From G963665975 sp963665975 (GTDB lineage Bacteria; Bacteroidota; Rhodothermia; Rhodothermales; Bin80), in NCBI GenBank assembly GCA_963665975.1, contig OY762508.1, forward strand, positions 2,976,001 through 3,040,000: a stretch of DNA of 64,000 bases, read 5' to 3'. Below the pieces are notes generated by a model that ran no database searches, was not told where the DNA came from, and was given only the letters and a program-made list of their open reading frames with translations. Made by a program: the position numbers and the translations under genes. The first letter of the stretch is position 1. Each line of letters starts with the position of its first letter. Shown piece after piece: positions 1-9,145 of the stretch.

Positions 1-951
1 GCCGCTGTGCAGCATGCCTCGAATGCCCTCGTCCGCGCGGTCATCGCGCAGCGCAGCATGAAGGATGCAGGTGAAATTGCTGAAATCGAGACGGCGCTCG
101 CCATCAGTCGGGACATGCACGTCTATGGAATGCGAGAGGCCAGACCGGGGCGCTACGAGCGCGAGGTCGCTGGCGCAATCGAAGGCATAGCCATCGCCGG
201 GGGAGGCCGGCTGGCGTTTCCCATCATCTTTTCGCGTCGTGGTCAGATCCTGCACAACCACGCGTACGACAATCGGCTCCAGGACGGAGACTTGGTCGTC
301 AATGACAGTGGCGCTTCATCCCGGATGGGCTACGCCAGCGACATAACGCGCACTATTCCGGTGAGCGGTAGGTTTTCCGACCGCCAGCGGGCAATCTACC
401 AGGCAGTCCTTGGTGCGCAGGAACGCGCTCTGGCGGCCATTCAGCCAGGTGTGCGCTTCCGGGATGTCCATCTCATAGCAGCACGGTCGCTTGCAAGTGA
501 TCTCAAGGATCTGGGACTCATGAAGGGCGATGTTGATGAAGCCGTGGCGGCCGGGGCCCATGCGCTATTTTTCCCCCACGGCCTGGGTCATCATATGGGG
601 CTTGACGTGCACGACCTGGAAGGCCTGGGGGAAGATCTGGTGGGTTATGACGAGGAAACCCGGCGTGACCAGCAGTTTGGTCTGGGATATCTGCGTCTTG
701 GCAAGGCCTTGCAGCAGCAATACGTGGTGACAGTGGAGCCTGGCTGCTACTTTATCGGACCGCTTATTGATCAGTGGCGCGCTGATCGTCGACACGAGGA
801 GTTCATCAAGTACGACGCCGTGGATGCCTGGCGGGGCCTGGGAGGCGTGCGCATCGAAGACGACGTCCTGGTAACGAATGCTGGCGCGCGCATTCTCGGA
901 CCACCTATCCCGAAATCGGTAGCCGACGTGGAGGCTACGTGCGAGCGGTAG
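1..951 (+). CDS. Aminopeptidase P family metallopeptidase (M24), 5' end outside window
   Basis: This is the C-terminal catalytic part of an Xaa-Pro aminopeptidase (peptidase M24, pita-bread fold), which removes an N-terminal residue preceding proline. The reading frame is open back to base 1, so the start and the N-terminal creatinase-like domain lie upstream of the window. Counting from the first in-frame GTG at 7, the five expected dinuclear metal ligands are present: D100, D112 (in SDITRT), H195 (in HGLGHHMGLDVHD), E244 (in VEPG) and E284 (in RIEDD). The protein is probably cytoplasmic and active. It faces mtaB, which ends 7 bases away on the other strand. The family is sure; aminopeptidase P versus prolidase is less sure. 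Confidence 0.9.
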   Translation, partial: AAVQHASNALVRAVIAQRSMKDAGEIAEIETALAISRDMHVYGMREARPGRYEREVAGAIEGIAIAGGGRLAFPIIFSRRGQILHNHAYDNRLQDGDLVVNDSGASSRMGYASDITRTIPVSGRFSDRQRAIYQAVLGAQERALAAIQPGVRFRDVHLIAARSLASDLKDLGLMKGDVDEAVAAGAHALFFPHGLGHHMGLDVHDLEGLGEDLVGYDEETRRDQQFGLGYLRLGKALQQQYVVTVEPGCYFIGPLIDQWRADRRHEEFIKYDAVDAWRGLGGVRIEDDVLVTNAGARILGPPIPKSVADVEATCER

Positions 952-957
952 CACCTG

Positions 958-2265
958 TCAGGGAGATGCGCCTTCGACGATGCCATCGGAGCATATACGG
1001 GCTAGGCGCACGGATTCGACTAATCCTGTGCGTGCCTGGTCATACTCTCGCCGCACGCGGATGTAGTTATCCGTATATCCGTACATTCCGCCATTCTTTG
1101 CGGATCGTTCCCACAGGACCGGTCGCACCGTGCCCAGATTTGTGCGGGTAAAGGCTTGCTGCTTTTTCTCCGACAGTAGCCGCAGTTGCCGGTTACGCTG
1201 CACGCGCACGGGCATGGGAACCGGTGCACCCATGCGTTCGGGTTGCTCGACCGCGACGGTGTTCGCGCGTTCCGAATAGGTGAATACGTGCAGGTAGGCT
1301 ACCGGAAGGTCACGCAGAAAATCCAGGGTGTGTTCGAACCGGATGTCCGTTTCCGCGGGGAACCCTACGATCACGTCGGAACCGATAGCCGCTTCGGGCA
1401 TCCGGTGGACAATGCGCGCCACCCGATCCGCGTACCGCGCGCGGCGGTAGCGGCGGCGCATGGCGCCGAGCACGGCGTCGTCGCCGCTCTGAAGCGGGAT
1501 ATGGAAGTGGGGCAAGAAGCGGTCGGATGCGGCCACGAAGTCGATGATGGCATCGGTAAGGAGGTTGGGCTCGATAGACGAAATCCGGTACCGCTCAATA
1601 CCGGCGACCGTATCCAATCGTCGCAACAGGTCCAACAGCGCAACGTGTTCGGCCAGGTCCTGCCCAAAGAGTCCGATATTGACACCGGTGAGCACGATTT
1701 CTCTTACACCTCGCAAGGCCAAGTCCCTGGCTTGTGCGACCAACAGGTCCATGGACCCCGACCGGCTGCGACCCCGCGCCAGCGGAATGGTGCAAAACGC
1801 GCAAGAGTAGTCGCATCCGTCCTGCACCTTGAGGTAGGCGCGCGTCTGACTTGAGGAAAGATGCGCCGGGGCGAACGTGTCATTGTCGTTAATGCACGAA
1901 ACGTGGATTTGCGTGCGCTTGCGCTTTTCGAAGCTGTCGATGAAGTCAAACAGGCGGGCTTTCTCGTGCGTGCCCAAGACCACATCCACGCCGGATATGG
2001 CGCTGACGGCGTCAGGCTGCAATTGGGCGTAGCATCCGGTCACGATGACACACGCGTCCGGATTGGCGCGCAGCGCGCGCCGTATCGTCTGCCGGCACTT
2101 GCGATCTGCCTCGGCGGTCACCGAGCATGTATTAACGATTGCAACATCGGCCGGGGCGCCGAAGGGAACTACGGTATATGCACGCTCCTCAAAGTCGCGC
2201 TGTAAGCTACTGGTCTCAGCCGTGTTTAGCTTGCAACCGAGGGTATGAAACGCAACGCGTGGCAC
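958..2265 (-). CDS. mtaB: tRNA (t6A37) methylthiotransferase MtaB
   Basis: A radical-SAM methylthiotransferase of the MiaB/RimO/MtaB group, which converts t6A37 to ms2t6A37 in ANN-decoding tRNAs. From the chosen GTG at 2265 (protein begins MPRVAFHTLGCKLN) the N-terminal UPF0004 cysteines are at about 11, 47 and 78. The radical-SAM cluster motif CDYSCAFC lies at about 151-158, and a TRAM-like tail follows. The frame can extend to a TTG at 2298, but family members begin just before the VAFHTLGCKLN motif, so GTG 2265 is preferred. It is divergent from psd, with 92 bases between. Length (435 aa) is normal. MtaB is favoured over MiaB by the GCKLN motif. Confidence 0.92.
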   Translation of the reverse strand: MPRVAFHTLGCKLNTAETSSLQRDFEERAYTVVPFGAPADVAIVNTCSVTAEADRKCRQTIRRALRANPDACVIVTGCYAQLQPDAVSAISGVDVVLGTHEKARLFDFIDSFEKRKRTQIHVSCINDNDTFAPAHLSSSQTRAYLKVQDGCDYSCAFCTIPLARGRSRSGSMDLLVAQARDLALRGVREIVLTGVNIGLFGQDLAEHVALLDLLRRLDTVAGIERYRISSIEPNLLTDAIIDFVAASDRFLPHFHIPLQSGDDAVLGAMRRRYRRARYADRVARIVHRMPEAAIGSDVIVGFPAETDIRFEHTLDFLRDLPVAYLHVFTYSERANTVAVEQPERMGAPVPMPVRVQRNRQLRLLSEKKQQAFTRTNLGTVRPVLWERSAKNGGMYGYTDNYIRVRREYDQARTGLVESVRLARICSDGIVEGASP

Positions 2266-2357
2266 AAGGTTAGATCTGAAGCGGAAATAACTTGGCAAAA
2301 ACGAATCGGGTTCATGCAGGATCCCATTCTACGCCGCTAAGGATTCTACCCTGTTGT

Positions 2358-3026
2358 ATGATTGCACGTGAAGGGCTAACGATCATCTTCTGGACCTGTG
2401 TGCTGGCAATCGTTCTTGGATTGGTGTCCATGGTGGCACCCGGTCTCTGGCGCATGCTTCTACGGCTGGTAGCCATTCTTCTGGTGGGTTTCGTGCTGTA
2501 TTTTTTCAGGGATCCGCAGCGGACCCCGCCGGAAGGTGCGCATGCGCTGGTCCTTGCGCCTGCAGATGGCAAAGTGGTAGCCATAGAGGAAGTGGATGAG
2601 CCGCACTATCTTCAGGGGCCTGCCCGACAGATATCCATTTTCCTGTCTCCGCTGAACGTGCATGTCAACCGCGTGCCCGCAGACGGCGTCATTGAGTATG
2701 AAGCCTACGTGCCGGGCAACTATCTGGTGGCATGGCATCCCAAGGCCAGCGAGAAGAACGAGCGCACCCTGCTCGGTTTGCGGCATCCTGGCGGCGACCG
2801 CGTGCTCTTCAAGCAGATCGCGGGTGCGGTAGCGCGCAGGATCGTGCACCACCTTTCCGTTGGCGATTCCTGCCAGGCCGGAGACCGATTCGGGATTATC
2901 AAACTAGGGTCACGCATGGATGTGTTCGTTCCCCTGTCGGTCACAACAGAGGTGGACGTAGGGGATCGTGTCCGGGCCGGGAAAACCGTTCTCGGCCGTT
3001 TTGCAGACGAAGCTGCAAGCTATTGA
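2358..3026 (+). CDS. psd: Phosphatidylserine decarboxylase (short form)
   Basis: Decarboxylates phosphatidylserine to phosphatidylethanolamine at the inner membrane. This is the short type: two hydrophobic segments within the first 55 residues, then FFRDPQR, LAPADGKV, FLSPLNVHVNR and a C-terminal KLGSRMDVF. The GS pair in that last motif is where autocleavage generates the pyruvoyl cofactor. ATG 2358 is chosen because upstream in-frame codons add a sequence not found in the family. The stop overlaps the pssA start by one base (TGATG), so the two phospholipid genes are translationally coupled and catalyse consecutive steps (PssA, then Psd). Confidence 0.93.
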   Translation: MIAREGLTIIFWTCVLAIVLGLVSMVAPGLWRMLLRLVAILLVGFVLYFFRDPQRTPPEGAHALVLAPADGKVVAIEEVDEPHYLQGPARQISIFLSPLNVHVNRVPADGVIEYEAYVPGNYLVAWHPKASEKNERTLLGLRHPGGDRVLFKQIAGAVARRIVHHLSVGDSCQAGDRFGIIKLGSRMDVFVPLSVTTEVDVGDRVRAGKTVLGRFADEAASY

Positions 3027-3868
3027 TGGCTACACCGCGACACAAGGATTCCGAAGAACAACCTGGCAGTCCACGGCGGCTCCACAGGCGCATGCGGGCC
3101 AACCGCCTGTCGCGGAATCGCCCGAGGCGTCAGCTTCCGCGGGTTGCGGTGCCGTCGTTCTTTACCCTGATGAACCTGTTCTGCGGATTCATCGCGATCA
3201 CCCAGATTCATGACGATCAGTTCGACATAGCCTGCTACATGATCGTGCTGGCGGGATTCTTCGACCTGCTGGACGGCATGATGGCGCGCCTTACCAAAGG
3301 GCAAAGCCTGTTCGGCGTCGAACTTGATTCGCTGAGTGATGCCGTGTCATTTGGCGTTGCTCCGGCGTATTTGGTGTATGCCTTTGGACTTAAGGAATTT
3401 GGTGTCTTTGGGCTAATTGTTTCCGCCCTGCCCGCACTGTGCAGCGCAGTGCGGCTTGCCCGCTTCAACGTGGCGTTCAATGGAGAGCATCGTGAGGATT
3501 TCGAGGGGCTTCCTACTCCAGCCCAGGCGCTCTGCATCGTGGCCCTGATCCTGAATGTCAACGATGGTGGCACCCTTTACCGGTTCAGCCTCGCGGATCC
3601 GTCGATGTTGATGCCAATCGTGTTCGTTCTGTCGGCACTGATGGTATCGACTGTGCCGTTTGACAGCGTGCCAAAGATGACAGCGCACTATATTCGAGCC
3701 CATCCTCGCAAGGCGCTGGCCTATCTCATGGCGGCCGTGACGATTATCGTGTTTCGTCAGCTGGGACTGCTCGTCGTATTTGGCGCTTATATCACGTTCT
3801 GCGTGGGCTACGCACTGTTTCGAATCGTTCGTACCATACTGGAGACGCCGCCGGACCCGCCGGACTGA
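3026..3868 (+). CDS. pssA: CDP-diacylglycerol-serine O-phosphatidyltransferase
   Basis: Makes phosphatidylserine from CDP-diacylglycerol and serine, feeding the adjacent Psd. It is a polytopic membrane protein with a full CDP-alcohol phosphatidyltransferase signature, D-x2-D-G-x2-A-R-x8-G-x3-D-x3-D, beginning at DLLDGMMAR. About 40 basic, probably cytoplasmic residues precede the first membrane segment (FFTLMNLFCGFIAI). The start ATG overlaps the psd stop. The frame is open further upstream inside psd, but this overlap start gives the family length (280 aa). The PssA assignment over other CDP-OH-P enzymes rests on the coupling to psd and on the SFGVAPAYLVYAF segment after the signature. Confidence 0.92.
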   Translation: MATPRHKDSEEQPGSPRRLHRRMRANRLSRNRPRRQLPRVAVPSFFTLMNLFCGFIAITQIHDDQFDIACYMIVLAGFFDLLDGMMARLTKGQSLFGVELDSLSDAVSFGVAPAYLVYAFGLKEFGVFGLIVSALPALCSAVRLARFNVAFNGEHREDFEGLPTPAQALCIVALILNVNDGGTLYRFSLADPSMLMPIVFVLSALMVSTVPFDSVPKMTAHYIRAHPRKALAYLMAAVTIIVFRQLGLLVVFGAYITFCVGYALFRIVRTILETPPDPPD

Positions 3869-3931
3869 GGAGCTGGTCCGCACAGAGTCTTATCTTTATC
3901 TAACCGATCCCACTAGCCGCCAGCACACACC

Positions 3932-4192
3932 ATGTACAAAGCCAGTATCAACGTTACGCTTCGTCCGTCCATTCTGGATCCGCAGGGAAAGGCGACGCAT
4001 CATGCGCTCGAAACCCTGGGTTTCACCGCCGTGGAGTCTGTGCGGATGGGAAAATTCGTCGAAATGTGGATTGATGAAGATACTGAGGAGAAGGCGGCTG
4101 ACGTGGCGCGCGCGGCTTGCGGTGACCTGCTTGCCAATCCCGTGATGGAAGATTTCTCCATCGTTCTGGAGCCTGTTGACGCCGTGCGATAA
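3932..4192 (+). CDS. purS: Phosphoribosylformylglycinamidine synthase subunit PurS
   Basis: A small (86 aa) subunit that bridges PurQ and PurL in the fourth step of de novo purine synthesis in organisms with the split enzyme. The protein matches the PurS fold from end to end: an N-terminal strand (YKASINVTLRPSILDPQG), the G(F)xxVESVRMGK segment and the C-terminal LLANPVMEDF block. purQ and purL are not beside it. The next gene is clpS, 7 bases on, so the two probably share a transcript. Complete and normal in length. Confidence 0.9.
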   Translation: MYKASINVTLRPSILDPQGKATHHALETLGFTAVESVRMGKFVEMWIDEDTEEKAADVARAACGDLLANPVMEDFSIVLEPVDAVR

Positions 4193-4199
4193 CGATGCC

Positions 4200-4508
4200 A
4201 TGCAACCGGATGCCGAATGTGTGCGGCGAGAGCCGGATGTGCTTGAGGAGGAAGAAGTTTCGCGTGCGGACGGCCACCATGACACTCCCTGGAAGGTGAT
4301 TCTGTACAATGACGACATGCACGCTTTTGGGGAGGTGATTGCGCAACTGAGAAAGGCTACAGGGTGCTCGCAGGCGGAAGCCGCGCGCATTGCGATGGAG
4401 GCCCACGTGAGGGGCCGGGCCGTGGCCTTTGCCGGATCTTTTTCAGAATGCTTTCGCGTAAGCGAATGCCTTCGCGAGATAAATCTTATTACACAGGTGG
4501 AAGGCTAG
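4200..4508 (+). CDS. clpS: ATP-dependent Clp protease adaptor ClpS
   Basis: The N-degron adaptor that delivers substrates with destabilising N-terminal residues to ClpAP. After an acidic, flexible N-terminus the core is typical: PWKVILYNDDMHAF, the helix VIAQLRKATGCSQAEAARIAMEAH, and the C-terminal CLREINLITQVE. The N-end-rule pocket residues (NDD and MEAH regions) are present. ATG 4200 is preferred over an in-frame TTG inside purS. The stop overlaps by four bases the end of the DUF5916 gene on the opposite strand, so the two genes converge with no room for a classic terminator. Confidence 0.92.
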   Translation: MQPDAECVRREPDVLEEEEVSRADGHHDTPWKVILYNDDMHAFGEVIAQLRKATGCSQAEAARIAMEAHVRGRAVAFAGSFSECFRVSECLREINLITQVEG

Positions 4509-7042
4509 CGCAGGAATGCATAATTAAGCTTGATCAAAAAGACATTGGTGGGGAAGAGGTCGAACGTGTCGAGCAATTGATCTTCGGACCGCCGGAGGAA
4601 GGGAGAATTTGTGTCCAAATCGAAGGAATCCAGATTATCGCTGGCGCGGCGCGTCTGTGACCAGACCAGGAATAACGTAGAGCCGGGCCGGTACTCCCAT
4701 CGAAGTACGGTGTTGGTTTGGAAGCTGTTGAAGGAAAAGTCATATTGTTTGGGAAAGTCGCTGACCGGGGTCAGCGTATCGCGATTTTCGAGCAGCCAGA
4801 AACGGTCATAGGCTCCGCGCGCGATGAAGAGCTGCCCATAGAATTGCAGAGAGAGCCTGGGGGTGAGCGTAAGATCGCTTCTCAGTGTCAAATCGACGCT
4901 TCGCGTATTGCGCAGGCCAAAGACGGGCACGAAGTATCGTCCCTGGCTGTCGTAGGGATCCATGCGTGCAAGGATGGCGGCGACAGGCGCACCGGGGCTC
5001 AGTGGCCGGTAGGTTTCTTCGTCGTCGGGTGCCGATCCGCTGTTTTCGCCAATCCCCCAGGCGCGCCCCATGGGTACAAACGCTTCGTTTGCGGCCCACT
5101 CAATGACGTTGTTTTCCTGGCCGGCACCAAGCTCCATCAACACGTTGATACGCGAGGACACGCTCCACTCAGCCTCCAGGCTTAGTTCCATGGCGCGTCC
5201 GCCGTCGCTATACAGGGCGACTTCCGTGCTCGGCTCGATTGTCCACTTGCGCCGGGTGTCCGAGGACACCGACAGTTCGACGTTCAGCTCACGTGGGCGG
5301 GCGCGCGGGCCGAGGCCGCGCGTTTCCGTCACGTCGTAGCCGCCAAACAGGTAATCTCCGCGGGCGTCGATCCCGATTTCCTGAAAGCCATGGGTTGTCC
5401 ATTCTGAAAAGAAGAAAAAGCCAAAGCCATTGTTGAGACCCTCCTTGAAGGAGAATCCGTTGCCAAAGTAAAGGCGGGCTTCGGCCCGCTGAAAAGGTCC
5501 CACGGCGGTGCCACCGTTAATTAGGTGGGACACGCCGCCAAACAGGTTCGTATAGTTGTTGCGGCGCTGGCGTCCGAGATCGTTCGGGTTGTAGCGATCA
5601 CTGATGACGGTCAGGCCTGTGGAAATATTCCAGTTGCTGCGCAGCCTGTCAAAGCCTGCAGTCAGAGCAAAGCCGCTCTCCGGCGATTCTCCCGTGCCAG
5701 GCTGTGCCCGGTTGGTCGCGCTAATCTGTCCGTCAAACCGGTAGCGGTTATCCCGGAAACGCAGGTCCCAGTCCATGCCTCCGGCAATGCTTCGCCGGCG
5801 ACCGTCGACCGATCGATCGAAATAGGTAAGCATTCCCCCGACCGTGGAAATACGCCCGATCTGCTGTTGCAGCCGGCCTACGCCATAGTAGCGTCCAGGC
5901 GTGGCTTTCGTGCCCGTAGCCGCGCCGAAGAGCCCAAACGAAAGTTTGCCGGATCGTCCGGACAGCTTTGTAGCACCAATAATGGGAGCGTGCGCGCCGA
6001 TGCGACGCGTGTATAGCATGCTCCCGCCACGATCAAGGTCATAGCGAAAAATCTGGACGCCCTCCGTGAAGAATGCGCGGCGTTCGGGAAAGAAGGTTTC
6101 GAAAGCGGACAGGTTCAATTCCGCCGGGTCGGCTTCGACCTGTCCGAAGTCCGGATTTATCGTTGCATCCAGTGTGATATTGGAGGACAGGCCCACCTTG
6201 ATATCGCCACCAATGTTGATCGATCCCTGGCGGCTCAGCTCACCGGGCTGGTCGGCCTCCTCCGTCTGGAGGTAGGAAACAGTGTATGGGGTTACCTGCA
6301 AGTTGCGGCGCTGCCTGATGCGGGTGATTCCTTCGATTGTGCCATACTGGGCTACCGGGCCGCTGCTCCGCTCGGCAAGCCGCACCAGGACCCATTCGTT
6401 AATTTCGCTGAGCCGGGGAATGATGCGCTGAAAATTGATTCCCCAGCGTTGCACGGTCGCATCGGAGAAGCGGAGCATGGAGTAGGGGATACGCAATTCG
6501 ACAGCCCATCCCCCAGGTGTCATGTGCACGGCGGAATCCCAGATGGCATCCCAGGAGGTGTCAAAGTCGAAGCCGCCGCTATCACCACCGCCGCCAAACC
6601 TGCGCCCCGCGTAGATGCCGTCTGCCTGCACGCCGGCCGCGCTTACAGCAAAGTTGTACGCCGTCTTGCGATCGTAGTAGGAGTCAATGGCCACCACAAA
6701 CCAGTCAGCCCGGCTGAATTCATCTCGCCGCCCGAGCGTCGTCAGAATTTCTTCCGGCGACGTGTCTTGCAGCATGGCGCCTACATACAGGGCTGTTGCG
6801 CCGAACAGGATGCGGACCTCGGTCTGCTGTGAGGCGGGATCACCTTCGGAAGGTTCGTACTGCAAGAAGCCCGTCGCTATCGGAGCGTCGCGCCAGTCGG
6901 CTTCATCGAGTACGCCATCAATGGTAAAGGATGCCTGGGTATGCTGTGCCGCCAGCGTACAGGGTTCGTCCCCTGCGCAGTCCAAGCCCTTGTCGGGCAC
7001 AGTCAGGAATACCGAAGCGAAAAGAAGGTGGGCGAAAATCAT
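4505..7042 (-). CDS. DUF5916 outer-membrane protein with N-terminal CBM9-like domain
   Basis: An exported 845-residue protein with a short hydrophobic signal (IFAHLLFASVFLTV). A carbohydrate-binding family 9-like beta-sandwich follows at about 35-230 (ASFTIDGVLDEADWRDA, then GGWAVELRIPYSMLRF, the usual anchor of this fold). A long C-terminal region rich in alternating aromatic/polar strands looks like an outer-membrane beta-barrel and ends in NYAFLR. The DUF5916 family is common in Bacteroidota and Rhodothermota; its substrate is not known. It is monocistronic here, with about 180 bases of free upstream DNA. A glycan or polysaccharide function would be inference only. Confidence 0.8.
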   Translation of the reverse strand: MIFAHLLFASVFLTVPDKGLDCAGDEPCTLAAQHTQASFTIDGVLDEADWRDAPIATGFLQYEPSEGDPASQQTEVRILFGATALYVGAMLQDTSPEEILTTLGRRDEFSRADWFVVAIDSYYDRKTAYNFAVSAAGVQADGIYAGRRFGGGGDSGGFDFDTSWDAIWDSAVHMTPGGWAVELRIPYSMLRFSDATVQRWGINFQRIIPRLSEINEWVLVRLAERSSGPVAQYGTIEGITRIRQRRNLQVTPYTVSYLQTEEADQPGELSRQGSINIGGDIKVGLSSNITLDATINPDFGQVEADPAELNLSAFETFFPERRAFFTEGVQIFRYDLDRGGSMLYTRRIGAHAPIIGATKLSGRSGKLSFGLFGAATGTKATPGRYYGVGRLQQQIGRISTVGGMLTYFDRSVDGRRRSIAGGMDWDLRFRDNRYRFDGQISATNRAQPGTGESPESGFALTAGFDRLRSNWNISTGLTVISDRYNPNDLGRQRRNNYTNLFGGVSHLINGGTAVGPFQRAEARLYFGNGFSFKEGLNNGFGFFFFSEWTTHGFQEIGIDARGDYLFGGYDVTETRGLGPRARPRELNVELSVSSDTRRKWTIEPSTEVALYSDGGRAMELSLEAEWSVSSRINVLMELGAGQENNVIEWAANEAFVPMGRAWGIGENSGSAPDDEETYRPLSPGAPVAAILARMDPYDSQGRYFVPVFGLRNTRSVDLTLRSDLTLTPRLSLQFYGQLFIARGAYDRFWLLENRDTLTPVSDFPKQYDFSFNSFQTNTVLRWEYRPGSTLFLVWSQTRRASDNLDSFDLDTNSPFLRRSEDQLLDTFDLFPTNVFLIKLNYAFLR

Positions 7043-7221
7043 GAGGAATCACATACGGACTTGCCGCCACATCACGCCAAAATACGCAATACACTGCTAA
7101 TCCTTCCGACCTCTGCGCGCTATTCACGGAAACACTTGCAAGTCATGCAATGCGATGTCTGATAGCGCGTCCCGCAGAGCTGGCAAGCCGTACGCACCCC
7201 TGTTGCAGCCGTGGTTGGAGG

Positions 7222-7674
7222 TCACTTCTGGCGCAGCGTCCTCCCGGCCTTCATCGCCTGCACTGCCAAATGGTCAACGCGATTGTTAAGCGCGTCGTCG
7301 GCATGGCCCTTTACCTTAATCCATTGGACCTCATGCTTTTCTGCCTCCGACAGGATGTCCTCCCAAAGATCCCGATTCAGGACAGGGTTCTTGTCGCGGG
7401 TGCGCCAACCGTTGCGTTGCCATGTGCGTATCCAGCCCTGGTTGAAGGCGCGCTCCAAATAGGCGCTGTCGGTATATAGCGACACGCGACACGCCGTTTT
7501 CAGGGCGCGCAAAGCGCCTAGCGCAGCCGCGAGCTCCATGCGGTTGTTGGTCGTCTGCGCGCATGAGCCCGTGATTTCTCGTTCGTGGTCACCATACTTC
7601 AGGATAGCTGCCCATCCGCCAGGACCAGGGTTCCCGGAGCAGCTACCGTCGGTGTAAATGATGACGTGCTTCAC
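7222..7674 (-). CDS. rnhA: Ribonuclease HI
   Basis: Degrades the RNA strand of RNA-DNA hybrids (R-loops, Okazaki primers). The 150-residue protein has the standard RNase H fold and the four catalytic carboxylates: D9 in YTDGSCSGNPGPGG, E47 in NNRMELAAAL, D68 in YTDSAY, and the final D in NNRVDHLA. The HADDALNN segment before it is also canonical. It is transcribed away from obgE, and the 84-base gap at 7675-7758 must carry both promoters. Confidence 0.95.
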   Translation of the reverse strand: MKHVIIYTDGSCSGNPGPGGWAAILKYGDHEREITGSCAQTTNNRMELAAALGALRALKTACRVSLYTDSAYLERAFNQGWIRTWQRNGWRTRDKNPVLNRDLWEDILSEAEKHEVQWIKVKGHADDALNNRVDHLAVQAMKAGRTLRQK

Positions 7675-7758
7675 TACGGATCAAGTATGTTCTTGGTTTT
7701 GCCGATGCAACAGCGTAGCATACGGTGATTGGAAGGCGACATTCAAGAGGTATGCGTG

Positions 7759-8769
7759 GTGCGGTTTGTTGATTATGTAACAATTACCGTCAGGAGCGGG
7801 AAAGGGGGAGCGGGGTGCGTCGCATTCCGTCGAGAAAAATTCGTACCGAAGGGTGGTCCTTCTGGCGGGGACGGCGGTCGCGGTGGCTCGATTTTTCTCA
7901 AGGCAGACAGGCATCTGTATACGTTGCTGGATTTGCGCTACCGGAGGCATCATTTTGCGCCCCACGGGAGTGGAGGAGAGGGCAGCAACCGTGCGGGAAA
8001 GGATGGATCAGATCTTGTTCTTCGTGTGCCCCCCGGTACGACGGCACGCCTGACCGGCTCCGACGAATTGATCGGTGAAGTCCTGGAGTCTGGTGATCAA
8101 TTGCTTCTGGCGCGCGGTGGACGCGGCGGCAAGGGGAACGCGTTCTTCAAGTCGCCGACTAACCAGGTGCCTCGCCATGCGCAGCCGGGTGAGTCGGGCG
8201 AAGAGAAGAACATTACGCTAGAACTGAAATTGCTTGCCGATGTTGGGCTGGTGGGCCTCCCCAATGCAGGCAAGAGCACGCTGGTGGCATCTGTGTCTGC
8301 AGCCCGCCCCAAGATCGCTGACTACCCGTTCACCACGCTCAGGCCGGTGCCTGGCGTCGTGCGTGTGGGAGAGTATCGGTCGTTTGTGATTGCCGACATT
8401 CCCGGCATTATCGAGGGGGCACACCAGGGGAAGGGCCTTGGCATCCGGTTTCTGAAGCACATCGAACGCAATGCAGTACTGCTGATGGTGATCCCCGTAA
8501 CGTCGGAGGATCCCAGGGCGGAATACGACTTGCTGCTGCACGAGCTGTGCGCCTTCCAGGCCGACATGCTCCACAAGCCCCGGATGGTGGCATTCTCGAA
8601 AGGGGATCTGCTGCCCACGGTCGAACACGCAGCGTGGTTGGATCAGTGGCGTGAACGGTTCCCGAAAGATGTGGACCTCATGCTCGTAAGTGCGGTTGCC
8701 GGATATGGCATGGACTCCTTGAAGGAGGCCCTGTGGGATCGCGTCCAGTGTGAACGAGCGGGTGCATAG
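7759..8769 (+). CDS. obgE: GTPase Obg/CgtA
   Basis: A ribosome-associated GTPase needed for 50S maturation and the stringent response. An N-terminal glycine-rich Obg fold (about 1-158, GGxGG-type repeats) precedes a G domain with P-loop GLPNAGKST, DIPG and FSKGD in place of the usual NKxD. The GTG at 7759 is chosen because it gives MRFVDYVTITV, the normal Obg start, and because AAGAGG at 7745-7750 stands 8 bases upstream. An in-frame TTG at 7729 would add 10 atypical residues. There is no C-terminal OCT domain beyond the G domain, as in many shorter Obg proteins. A strong hairpin terminator follows the gene. Confidence 0.93.
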   Translation: MRFVDYVTITVRSGKGGAGCVAFRREKFVPKGGPSGGDGGRGGSIFLKADRHLYTLLDLRYRRHHFAPHGSGGEGSNRAGKDGSDLVLRVPPGTTARLTGSDELIGEVLESGDQLLLARGGRGGKGNAFFKSPTNQVPRHAQPGESGEEKNITLELKLLADVGLVGLPNAGKSTLVASVSAARPKIADYPFTTLRPVPGVVRVGEYRSFVIADIPGIIEGAHQGKGLGIRFLKHIERNAVLLMVIPVTSEDPRAEYDLLLHELCAFQADMLHKPRMVAFSKGDLLPTVEHAAWLDQWRERFPKDVDLMLVSAVAGYGMDSLKEALWDRVQCERAGA

Positions 8770-8786
8770 CTCCCATAAAAGCAGCA

Positions 8787-8817
8787 GAGTCCGGCTCCCC
8801 CACCCAGAGCCGGACTC
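8787..8817 (+). terminator. Hairpin terminator after obgE
   Basis: A perfect 10-bp inverted repeat, GAGTCCGGCT (8787-8796) and AGCCGGACTC (8808-8817), encloses an 11-base loop and begins 17 bases after the obgE stop. The following bases are CTTGTTGG, so the U-tract is weak. Position and stem strength still make this a convincing terminator. It also marks the edge of the housekeeping block before the accessory insert. Confidence 0.75.
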
Positions 8818-8971
8818 CTTGTTGGCAGTACTGCCACACATCACACAAGGAGGAACCCTGTGTCACGTTATCTCAAGACGTACCAGGTGCGGCTTAGGTT
8901 ACAGGGGGATTTATTTTTGACCTACATGTCTCTTGCAAAACTACCCAGAGCAATTGGCGGTAGCGATGGTC

Positions 8972-9145
8972 CGAGCGGCATGATTCCGTACAATTAGTTA
9001 GGATTACGTGATCATCGGCGCCTTTTAGTCGCGCTCACCGACAATACAGGCCCTGCGCCACCAATGCAGGCTCACCGTGGCGGATTCCGGCTGTGATACT
9101 TCCGGTGCACACACATCTATTCCCGGCTCTTACTCGCCAGGAAAC
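8972..9145. repeat. Degenerate direct repeat, copy A
   Basis: About 175 bases starting CGAGCGGCATGATTCCG match 11691-11855 in the same orientation at roughly 75-80% identity by eye. Shared blocks include GACAATACAGGCCC and GCGCCACCAATGC. On the minus strand both copies can be read as HGEPALVA-x-GLYCR, with GADDH and NCTESCRS further on. Copy A has a stop after GLYCR. The two copies flank the AbiE toxin-antitoxin genes. The origin is not recognised. It may be the 3' part of the insertion sequence whose transposase remnant lies at 9122-9557. The stretch from 8818 to 8971 holds no gene. Confidence 0.7.

Noticed and set aside
1186..1854. Plus-strand open frame of 222 codons inside mtaB
   Set aside because: No ribosome site or domain; antisense to a clear MtaB.
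2732..3025. N-terminal extension of pssA inside psd
   Set aside because: The overlapping codons read as arginine-rich noise; the TGATG overlap start gives the family length.
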